In this document: piece after piece, positions 10,980 to 20,245 of the stretch
How the letters are laid out: each line of letters begins with the position of its first letter
Position numbering within the stretch: the first letter of the stretch is position 1
Assembly (NCBI GenBank): GCA_026874595.1
Contig: CM049309.1
Span: forward strand, 10,009,076-10,073,075
DNA from: Sipunculus nudus
Lineage: Eukaryota > Annelida > Sipuncula > Golfingiida > Sipunculidae
DNA length: 64,000 nucleotides
Reading direction: 5' to 3'
Notes under the pieces: model-generated
What the model saw: the letters and a program-made list of their open reading frames with translations, nothing else
Databases searched by the model: none
Told to the model about the DNA's origin: nothing
Program-made: the position numbers and the translations under genes

Positions 10980-12410
10980 CAGGTATCTTTTTGAAACTGA
11001 CATATTATAAGTCCTACACTAGTATCTCGAAATCTTTTTTTCAATTTTTGAATAGGGCTGCTAGGGGGCGCTGGATGCGAACCTCCCGAACATATCATAT
11101 TTTGGCCATACCTCCGAAATTATAAGCCTCAATTACATAAACTAAAGCTTATTTTCTTCCTCTGAGTTTTCTCCATAACCCAGTGTAGTCATCTGGTCAC
11201 AATTTTGTGATGCTTTGTCAGTGTGTCTGTCTGTTTGTCAGTTGTCCTATAATTCGCCTGCTTGCTCTTGCGTCTCACATATAGCATTCTACAGGCCACA
11301 GTTTTGAAAGAATCCTTTTGAAACCATTACATCTTGAGTCTTACACTAATATCTCGAAACCAATTTTTCATTTTCCGGATATGGCCGCTAGGGGGCGCTG
11401 AACTCGAACCTCTCCCAACATATCATGCTTTGGCAATATCTCCAAAACTATAAACCTCAGTTACATAAACTGTAGCTTTTTTCTTCCTTTGAGTCTTCTC
11501 CATAACCTGGAGTAGTCATCTGGACTCAATCTTGAGTCACTTTGTCAGTGTGTCCGTCTGTTTGTCAGTTGTCCTCAAATTCGCCTGCTTGCTGGTTTTT
11601 GCGTCTCACATATAGCATTCTATAGGCCACAGTTTTGAAGGAATCTTTTTGAAACTATTACATCATATGTCTTACACTAATATCTAGAAATAAATTTTTC
11701 ATTTTCTGGATATGGCCACTAGTGGGCGCTGCACACGACCCTCACACACATACCATTGTATTGGCCATATCTCTACACCAAAAGCCTCAGTTACATAAAC
11801 TATAGCTTATTCTTTTCCTTTGAGTCTTCTCCATAACTTGATTAAGGCATCTGGTTTCAATCTTCTATCACTTTGTCAGTGTGTCCATCTGTTTGTCCGT
11901 TATCCTCAAAGTCGCCTGCTTGCTGGTTCTTACGCCTTACATATAGCATTCTATAGGCCATAGCTTTGACGGAATTCTTTTGAAACTGGGACATCTCATG
12001 TCATACACTAATAATACGAAATGCATTTGTCGTCTTCGGAATATGTCCGCTAGAGGGCGCTACAGTCGAACCTCCCAAGTATATCATTAATTCGCCATAC
12101 CTCCAAAACTATAAATCTAAATTACATAAATTATAACTCATTTTCTTCCTTTGAATCTTCTCCATAACTAGGTTAAGTCATCTGGTGTCAATCTTGTCTC
12201 ACAAAGTCAGTATGTCTGTCCGTTCGTCTTTTGTAGTCAGCTTTGTCTGCTTGCCTGTTCTTTTGTCTCATATGTCATTCTACGGGCCACATATTCTCAG
12301 CAATGTACCTGAGAGTCCTTCCATTAATAGAAAACCGACAATATGTTCTGTCTGTCCATCTGTGTTTCACTTCCGATTTCCGGCAAGCGTTCGACCTATG
12401 GTCGTCTAGT
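10980..12410 (+). repeat. Tandem array, about 330-bp unit, with GGGGGCGCTG boxes
   Basis: The GGCGCT box lies at 11067, 11394, 11725 and 12056 (spacing 327, 331, 331). Units share CTAATATCTCGAAA, TCCAAAACTATAA, CTTTGTCAGTGTGTC and ACATATAGCATTCTA. Each carries a CTCF-like core motif. Confidence 0.88.
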
Positions 12411-12586
12411 TTTTTTAGTTTTTATCTCTTTGAGTATTAAATTTGGTTACATGTAGTGTAAAATAATCAGCAAGCCATCAGTGTGATAAACTGCTCATGA
12501 ACTGAATTGTTATAACACCTCTAGAATGGTCAAATATGTGAAATCAGCTGTAACCACTTATTAAGCAAATCTTTTGATTATACTAT

Positions 12587-12810
12587 ACTTGGTGCACTTA
12601 ATGAACATTTAGTACACAAATATCCTGTTTGTGAAGTATGGTTTCAGAATAATCCCTGTCTTACTGTACTTGGTATACTTAAAGGACTTTCAGTAGACTT
12701 GAATTTCATGTTTGTGAATGTATGGTGCCATACACTACTTTGTGCACTTAATGGACTTTAAATACACTTGCATATCATTTTTGTGAACGTATGGTGCCAT
12801 ACAGTTAATA
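12587..12810 (+). repeat. Short tandem repeat, about 70-80-bp unit
   Basis: ACTTGGTGCACTTAATG-like phrases at 12587, 12668 and 12737 alternate with TTTGTGAATGTATGGTGCCA. Confidence 0.65.
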
Positions 12811-12934
12811 AGTTCTAAAAAAATATACTTTAGCAAATGACTTTGGTAGTGTTTGATAGAAAAAAGGCATGTTAACTTGCATATACGTAAATTAATGCCG
12901 TAAAAACGTCTTTGAAGTGATCCTCAAATAAATG

Positions 12935-13079
12935 TACCTGTACCTAGGTACTTTCTAAAGTACCTGTACCTGTACCTCGGTACTCTGTGAAAATCAAGTA
13001 CCTGTACCTGTACCTTGCCAATTCACAAGTACCTGTACCTGTACCTAGGTACTTTCACTTGTACCTGGCCCCATCCCTG
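12935..13079. repeat. GTACCTG repeat, right copy
   Basis: Many GTACCTGTACCTG units end at GGCCCCATCCCTG, the inverted counterpart of the motif at 5172. Confidence 0.75.
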
Positions 13080-14466
13080 CCAGTGGATACTTACTGCTGA
13101 TCACTTTTGCAAGTTGTACAATAATGAAAGAAGAACTCCAGAGTCCAGTGAAGCATGGATGTATGATGGGAAAGTTTCTTAAAGGATTAAGAGTATATAT
13201 TAAACAGGTCAGATATGGAGAATTCTTACCAGGCTCACTGATCAACATCTGCTTAATAACCCTTGAAATTGGAAACTGGTCAAATAGTTAGAGGTTTTAA
13301 TTATGGTAAGCATATAAAGGTGAAAAGGGTGCTGAAAATAATAACATTTTGTTTTCATGATAAAAAAATTAATAAAAAACATTTATGTACATAATTTTGG
13401 AATGTATCTGATATTCCTATCACTGACACTGCCAAAGACTAAAGGCTAGGCATGCTGCTTATTGAAGCTTATGAGCAAAGTCTAACTAAATTAACACACC
13501 TGTTTTGGCAGGTGAGTTGTTATTCTAACCTAGCCATCCTAATTAGATGCAACTAGGGCAAACAATTCAACACACTTATTACTGTACAAACAGGGGCAGT
13601 GCTGAAGAGGATCAGTTGTCTGACAAGATTATCACTTCTATTATTTGTCACCCTTAATTGAAGAAAATAATACAAAATACAACCTTCTTGCACAAATATA
13701 AAGCCAACCACAGGATAATGTGAAAAACCTCCTACTATCTACTAGACTTTATGATTCACCCCTTTTTGGTCTGTCTTTTGTTTATTTGTTCAACACACAG
13801 AGTCCAGGGTTTTGCCTAACCAGGGTTTTTAGCATAAAGCCAACCCCAGTGTTTTTTTGGTTTTACGGGCAAATATGATGTCAATTAGAAATTGAATATG
13901 ATAATATGCAGTGGTAAATATGAGCCTGTGCTTTATATTTTTTAATATTAAGCAATAACAATTGCAGTGTCTGATATATAATACTTAACACATAAAGCAT
14001 TTTATTATGGTACACTTAACTAAAAAAAGGGAAAAAAATCATGAGTGTTAGACACAGTGAGTACTCATACCTCAGCCCATCATTTCACTTTTTTCAGGAC
14101 TTTTTCAGTGAAACATTGAAAGTGGATTGCTTTGTGGATGTAAAGACAAACTAATGTAGAAGTGGCTTCTGGCTGCCAAAACAAGGCTACTAGAATTATT
14201 TTATTTTGGATATAATGATATAAAATGTGGGTTATAACATTTATTTCCCGCCCGGGTAATAAGGAATATTACCCACCTGGGTATTAACCCACCCAACCCT
14301 GACAAAATCTCTAAAATTTATTATTAAATTCGAATGAAACTTAGATGCACATAGTATCTCCAAAATTTTTTAATGAATTCCACTGAAATTTTGTACAATG
14401 CCTCTGAATGGTGAGTCATGGTCCAAGGAACATCAATTCTTAGTTTTGAAAATAATTTTGTGGCAG
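13080..14466. other. OSBPL9 intron 3 segment without recognised features
   Basis: AT-rich non-coding sequence. No spliceable coding similarity and no clear repeat were seen. Confidence 0.5.
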
Positions 14467-14866
14467 GCCTGGAAAATTGCAGATTCAGCTACATTTACCC
14501 CATTTCTCTTTTGACCATACAATATCTCCTAAAGTTTTCCATGATTTTTAATTAAATGTTATAGAAAGGTGGACCATGTATCAAGAAGTTAGTTATGGGG
14601 TGGATCCATCCATTAAATTTTGGTCTGGTCCATTTTAGATTTTTGGGGAGGATCTAGTGGCTGTGGGCCTGGAAAATTGCAGATTCAGCTACGTTTACCC
14701 CCTTTTTCTTTTGACCATACAATTTCTCCTAAAGTTTTCCATGATTTTTAATTAAATGTTTTAGAAAGGTGGACCATGTATCAAGAAGGTAGTTATGGGG
14801 TGGATCCTTCCATTAAATTTTGGTCTGGCCTATTTTAGATTTTTGGGGAGGATCTAGTGGCTGTGG
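14467..14866 (+). repeat. Recent 200-bp tandem duplication
   Basis: GCCTGGAAAATTGCAGATTC starts at 14467 and again at 14667. The two 200-bp units are almost identical (I see only a few substitutions), both ending in TTTGGGGAGGATCTAGTGGC. Confidence 0.9.
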
Positions 14867-15037
14867 TGTTTGTGGAGATATGTGCTCTCTAATAATACTC
14901 AGGTTTATATTTGTGACTATTTTAGGTGTTCCATTAGCTGTGCTGTATATTATTACATCTGGTTCTGTATCAAGATCCACAGATATATCATTCACATAAT
15001 TAAGTGATTTATTAGTGTAAATATTGAAGAAACCTAC

Positions 15038-15116
15038 CTTGGAAGTGGAATGTTTTCTGGTCAACAGTGATGGTAAAAGTGCTGTCATCTTCATCATCAA
15101 TTCCTATTACAGCTCC
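15038..15116 (-). CDS. OSBPL9: OSBPL9-like coding exon 3
   Basis: 79 nt reading [20 protein letters not shown] then KTFHFQ, ending in phase 1 before GTAGGT. The acceptor is TTTGTCTCAG. The peptide matches vertebrate OSBPL9 as I recall it. Confidence 0.95.
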
Positions 15117-18100
15117 CTGAGACAAAAAACACAACAGACACTGAGTCCTGGAGAGGTGATATATCACCATAAATAGGTAAAAAGTAAATACAACAGTTGG
15201 AAGGCCTACAGTTAACTCCTACCCAGTCTTATCTTGGGCTGAGTACCAGACTAGAACATTCTTTTCCATGTTTTGATTTTTTCCAGTATATCAAAACTGA
15301 GAATAATGATAATTACAACCATATGTCAATTGAAATGTTACAATGAAATAAATCATTTGACAGTGAATGAATTTCCAAAGAACTAATGAACAGTGCACCC
15401 TAGAATAGCAATATATTTATATATACTGTTCAATGATATTGTAAAGACTAATTAATAATGATGTATTATTCTATGAACTAATCAGACAAAGCCCTCATGG
15501 TATTCTATTTAGAAATGTGACAGGCATCTTACCAGGGGCTTACAATGTTTATAACAACCCACAGCCAGAGGTAAACAGAGGAGCGGCAATTAACTAGCCA
15601 CCTGAACCTGATGATGTCATCAATCACACTGTTGCAGCTGGGTAAAGATAAGGTGTATATTGTTACAAATTTTATAGTCATACCGCTGTGACCTGACCAT
15701 CATGTATGATGCAACCTGTCCTCATAATACTCACAAATCTCATGAATACAATAGATATATCATATTTATTGCCTCTGCCGGGAAATAATCTATTCATTCC
15801 TGTTAATGTGTCTGTTTGTGTGTGTGTTTATTCACATAATAACTCATGCAATTATGAACAAAATCCCTTAACATTTTAGAGGCACCTTGGGAATTGGCCA
15901 ATGGAGAAGTGTAGGTCCAGCTCATGATCCAGATACAGGAAGGACTTCAAGGAATATTTACAAATGTGCAGTTACATATATGCACTATTGATGTAGGAAT
16001 ATGGGCTGAAAAAGTGAATGCAAACCCTTGTGGGGAGAATTTATGCACCATTGAACCTAGGAATATGGGCCAATTAGAGAAAGAAAACAGGGGTTTTGGA
16101 GTACTGGGCAAAATAAAAGACCCCTCCCCCATCCCCCCACCCCCCACATAGAAGAAGCCTGCATTCCTGAGAATGAATATTGCATATTTCTTTTATATTT
16201 GTGGGTAAATTATAAATCTAATATATTGACATCAACATGTGAAGAGTGAAAAAAAAAATTAGCAGGCAGGCACAGGTCTATTCAATTAAAACTGGAATAC
16301 AATGCAGGAAGTCATCCTAAGTTCAAATCTTGCATCACCAGTATTGCTAGAGATAACACAAGGCCACCTGACTACTTTGATTTACACCAATTATGCAGTT
16401 CTCCTTACATTGTTTGGATAAGTAATTGGACACTGGTCATCATGTATTAAGTCAATTTTCCTGCTAAACTGATTTGTGATTTTACCATTGATTGTGCAAT
16501 CCACAGAGCCTTTACACTTGCTTCAGGGTGACATTTAAGATGTTTATTTATTACTTCTAGTATTATACCCATAATTCTGACATGTGACCTGTGACGTCTA
16601 GGTTTTAGTGTGTATATAAAATGGCAGACCCCATGAGCAGTTAAAAAAAGGGGAAAATAAACATGCTGTGATGAAATTTTGATCTGTATTTTTATGTACG
16701 TCATTTAAGAATAATTTTACATTTCTGAAAATGCTATATAAAACCAATAAATGTAAAAGTAAAATGTAAAATCAGGGTAAAGGGATGCTACATGAAAGTG
16801 CTTCCAGGACAGCATCCAGGTGACAATCTATCTGTGGAGGGAGAGAGAAAGTTTGGTGGAAAGACAACATGTATTGGCACAGTTGAATGCCGAATAACAC
16901 TTTTTGTGGGCCATGCCCAAATCATCAAATTATAGATAAGCCATCTGAAGCAGGGACATTTTATTCATTAGTTAAATTCAGCTTTACAGCAGTAACTTAT
17001 CAGCCTGCAATGACATTGATCAGGTTTCTGTGACTTAATATATTGTGCTTGCATTATACCTGTACACAATTAGTAGGATGGCATTAAAACAAATGAAAAA
17101 AATAATAGTTTTTGTTACTGTTAACAAATATCATACAGAGGGTGATCGTACAGTCCCCACCTTGAGTCTCACGCAGCCTCTTCTTGCTCCCCTCATCATC
17201 TTCTCCTTCGACTGAAAATAAATAAACATTTTAAATCGAAAGTGCTGGCTCATTTAACTCCAAGTCTCCTACACAAAGTATTCACTTATAAAAATATATA
17301 TATATTTTTTTTTTTTGGTTAAAGATCACTGTATTTTAAAGTTAACTTTTCACACTTTACATGTACCTTATGCAGGTGGAACTACGGTAAAACCTCACCT
17401 AATGACCACCTCAGTTTAGTGACAACCTCAAGATAACGACCACTTTATCAAGGACCTGACTCCTGTTGGTGGTCGTAATAATACTAATATTGAGGTTTCA
17501 CTGTATGTACTGAACTGGAATGAAGATTTTTTTATCAAAATTGAATTATGTTCAAACATAAAACATTAGGATGTCATACTTTGATATGTGAATAATCCAT
17601 ATTTCAGACACTATTATGTGAATAAGATAATCCACATTAGAGACTTTGTTGTTCAGAAATTACAAAAACAGTGAATGTTTAAGGCTGCATCCTAAAATGA
17701 TTCTACAAAACAGCCACTCCTACATCTGCCACTAATATGTTTGCTTTTTTTATGAATGAGCCCCATGTCCTAAATAAAAACTCATGGAACGAAATACTCT
17801 TGGTGTTGTTCATAAGTACTACAGGAGAGCGCTGTTTTTCCGAAAGCGTCGGGGGACAAGCTTTTTGTTTGTAAAAACGAACATTCAGAAAGGTGGACAA
17901 GGGTCTAGCGGCAAGTAAGTACGACAGTTAATGATTAACTTAATGCCATTTTACCCGAGAAACACGGTGTTTCTTATCGATATTCGTAATTGACGAACTG
18001 GTCATATAAAAAATATTGGATTATTGGTTAGCATAATTGGGAAAGATCAGTCTAACCTGCATTTAAGGATACGTGCGTGCTCTTCAAATTCACTGGAGGG

Positions 18101-20010
18101 AAAGGTCGAATGACACCGCCAAGGAACACGGTGTTTCTTATCGATCTACATAATTAAAGACCGGGACATTTAAAAGCTGCTCGAGCACAAGCGTTTAATG
18201 AATTATACCTCATCAATGCTGATGTGAGTAAAATGCTCAGTTATATGGCATGGCATCCTGTCCCAAGCCGACAAACTTTGCTTGGTTGAGTACAAACGAG
18301 ATATGATTGAGAACACACAAGAGCTCTTGGATAAACTGCTCAGTTGCTTGCTAAGGGTACAGGGAGCCGAGCGTTGCGGGCTAGCTGTAGTTTTCACACC
18401 TTTGCCCCGGCGACAACATCGGCCCAGAACTAATTAATAGGGTCACCAATGGGCTTAACACATGATTGCAGGCCGTGTGACTTGTAATTACAATACTCAT
18501 TTTAGGTTTTTACATCCTTGAAATATATTTCGGAAATCTGAATACATTTTTGGTTCACCATTTTAATTTTCGGAGAAACGAATTTTCGGAAATTCGGCAT
18601 TCGGAAATACAGCGCTCTACTGTATGACCAAAAGTGAAGTACATTTAAATATACATATATATCAATAATAAGGACCATCACCTTTAAGGTGTAATGACAG
18701 TACAGTTGATTGACTTTTAGTTCAATAGTACCAGTATACTTTTACCATTTGAAACGTTTTACTGCATAGGTGAGCGCACTAAGTGACTGGTTATAGTGTC
18801 CTTAGGTGAGGACATAACAATGTAAATGAAATTCTACAAAGTAAAGATGCCTGCATCAAACTCTTTAAATGTAACAGGAAAAGGATTAATCTATTGGAAG
18901 TGCTTATTTCCACTCCCCCAGGGAGTGGAAATAAGGGATGCTTATTTCAACTCTCCCAATGAGTTACCAATCCCTATGATGTTAGATGCAACTCCTACAT
19001 CTGAAAGAATAACGCCCAAGTTTTGGTCACTTAATCTGCTAAAATACTCAAAACTTTACCAGCTTTTATCACAAGGGGAGTGGAAATGAGGCCTGCCTTA
19101 ATTTTTTATCAATTTTCAATTAGTGTTTGTATGTTTTCATAAGCATGTATTTGATTTTACTGACCAGCACGGCTTAGAACTGGAAATATCATAGATAAAA
19201 CAAGTGTTCGTTCAGATAAGCCCTTTAAGATCTTTCCCTTCAGTGGGTAGGTAATTCCTGCTGATTTTGCCAAGTGAAATGGTTTAAATCCAGCAAGCTT
19301 TCTGATAGTGAACAGTTTTCATAATATGGTATTCTTGTGTTGATGAGAACAATGCTGGCCCAACACAGTATTCAGCGGTACCTGTAATACCTAATTTAAA
19401 GCCAGACAAAAACTCAACAATAATCCATACACAAATGTACAATTAATACGGAATAAGTGGACATCTAGCTACACCCTTGGTTGACATGTATGCAATGTGT
19501 TACAAAGGCAGCCTTCATAAATCAAAATCATCTAGTGTTATTTTTTATAATCATGGAATAAACATAAATAATAAAATATGTCATTGAAATATTTATAATT
19601 AAATTACTTTATAATAAATGTTAAAATAAAATCATGTGGCTTCATAGGAGCATTATGACAGCTATAATCTTGTTCTAGTGAATGAATTTTTTTACATCCA
19701 CAAACGCAAACACTGTGGAAAGTTTATTATTTCATAGTCATTTCTTTCAATAAGTTTGTTTTGATCTGATTTGAAGGGGGGTGTACCACAGACACCGGTG
19801 ACCTGGGTATGAATCACTGCCTAGTGTCTGTCTGGTATTGCTGTTTTGCGTGTAAACACTGTGATTTTGATTACATCAGTGTGTAAAACTAAAACTTATT
19901 ACCGTATAGTAAGACAGTAATCCTGAATTTTCATCCAAAACGAACCAGCGATACTGCCAGCCTTTCATAACGTTTGTCCACTTGCTCAGTGGACCCTCCA
20001 TGATCGCCAT
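15038..20010 (-). CDS. OSBPL9: OSBPL9/ORP9-like oxysterol-binding protein, 5' coding exons (partial)
   Basis: Three minus-strand coding exons join in frame: 20010-19903, 17211-17161 and 15116-15038 (238 nt, then phase 1). The predicted protein starts [20 protein letters not shown] and continues through the first strands of an N-terminal PH domain. It is nearly identical to the start of vertebrate OSBPL9, and the exon joins fall at matching residues. ORP9 proteins have a PH domain, an FFAT motif and a C-terminal lipid-binding ORD, and move sterol or PI4P between ER and Golgi/endosome membranes; only part of the PH domain is in this window. The next exon should begin with the Ala-Arg-Asp part of the PH domain; I did not find it between 1 and 15037, so intron 3 probably runs past the left edge. 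An in-frame upstream ATG at 20064 could add 18 residues, but the start at 20010 fits the family. It is divergently paired with DEPDC1. Confidence 0.94.
15117..17160. other. OSBPL9 intron 2
   Basis: AT-rich intron. It has a C-rich run at 16127-16146 (G-rich on the OSBPL9 sense strand) and a possible SINE-like stretch at 16265-16440 that is too weak to call. No coding exon was seen. Confidence 0.55.
17161..17211 (-). CDS. OSBPL9: OSBPL9-like coding exon 2
   Basis: 17 codons reading [17 protein letters not shown]. The acceptor is TTTTCAG and the donor GTGGGG; both phases are 0. It matches the PH-domain segment after LLSYYT in vertebrate OSBPL9. Confidence 0.93.
17393..17505. mobile_element. 113-bp TIR element (TACAGTGAAACCTC family)
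   Basis: Starts TACGGTAAAACCTCACC and ends GAGGTTTCACTGTA, an inverted match. The inside holds ACGACCACTTT and GTGGTCGTAATA phrases. It belongs to the same family as 1406, 55508 and 59612. Confidence 0.7.
17820..18624. mobile_element. 805-bp TIR element (TACAGKAGAGCGCTG ends)
   Basis: Left end TACAGGAGAGCGCTGTTTTT then CCGAA; right end, reverse-complemented, TACAGTAGAGCGCTGTATTT then CCGAA. The inside is more GC-rich than the flanks and has no transposase frame. An inner phrase AACACGGTGTTTCTTATCGA is duplicated at 17961 and 18125. TA followed by CAG ends suggest a pogo/Tigger-like non-autonomous element. Confidence 0.75.
18903..18935. repeat. Perfect 15-bp inverted repeat with 3-base loop
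   Basis: CTTATTTCCACTCCC (18903-18917), loop CCA, GGGAGTGGAAATAAG (18921-18935). Partial copies of the arm follow at ~18940 and ~19074 (GGGGAGTGGAAATGAGG). Confidence 0.9.
19090..19902. other. OSBPL9 intron 1, proximal part
   Basis: AT-rich intron sequence next to the promoter. No exon or clear repeat was seen. Confidence 0.5.
19903..20010 (-). CDS. OSBPL9: OSBPL9-like coding exon 1
   Basis: 36 codons from ATG at 20010 to TACTATACG, followed by the donor GTAATA. It encodes the start of the PH domain, with [16 protein letters not shown] and GLLSYYT visible. It ends in phase 0. Confidence 0.94.
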
Positions 20011-20206
20011 TTTGACACATGTAGGCCACAAATATGGGGCGGAAACGATAAGTAGGTCAACCAATCAAGATTAAGTAGGTCACCCGTTATATCCAATCAG
20101 GCGAAATGTGCTTATTTTGAACACACACGCTATGATGGTTGCTGCCTGAGTGACGAGGAGCAGGCACGTTCAAAATCGATGGCACAACCTGCCGTCGGCA
20201 TTTGAA
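20011..20206. promoter_or_regulatory. Bidirectional OSBPL9/DEPDC1 promoter and 5' UTRs
   Basis: Only 196 bp separate the OSBPL9 start codon (20010, minus) from the DEPDC1 start codon (20207, plus). Two CCAAT boxes lie on the plus strand at 20061-20065 and 20093-20097, 32 bp apart. TTTGAA hexamers lie at 20116-20121 and 20201-20206, and the reverse form TTCAAA at 20169-20174. No TATA box is evident. Known from other animals: G2/M genes use NF-Y sites spaced about 31-33 bp plus a CHR element (TTTGAA) bound by MuvB complexes. That this layout drives DEPDC1 here is inference; transcription start sites cannot be placed from sequence. Confidence 0.75.
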
Positions 20207-20245
20207 ATGGATTCCAACCCAAACAAGTACAGAGCAACGAGATTG
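20207..20245 (+). CDS. DEPDC1: DEPDC1-like exon 1
   Basis: MDSNPNKYRATRL, then the donor GTAAGA in phase 0. The YRATRL|W junction matches the vertebrate start of the DEP domain, which supports this ATG. Confidence 0.92.

Larger units (their letters stand above)
5172..13079. mobile_element. 7.9-kb composite repeat block with inverted ends
   Basis: The left end CAGGGTTGGGGCTAGGTAC (5172) is an inverted match (16 of 19) to the right end, whose reverse complement is CAGGGATGGGGCCAGGTAC (ending 13079). Both ends adjoin GTACCTG arrays. The inside consists almost wholly of related repeat phrases and holds arrays of ~200, ~148 and ~330 bp. CAGGG ends are reminiscent of hAT-type elements, but no transposase and no clear target-site duplication were seen. 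Two independent insertions of one GTACCTG element are an alternative. Confidence 0.45.

Noticed and set aside
16265-16440. Possible second SINE
   Set aside because: A B-box-like AGTTCAAATCTTGC is present but no convincing A box or central domain.
20011-20064. Upstream in-frame ATG extending OSBPL9 by 18 residues
   Set aside because: The family start MA(S)IMEGPLSK fits the ATG at 20010; the extension would use part of the shared promoter. It was kept only as an alternative.
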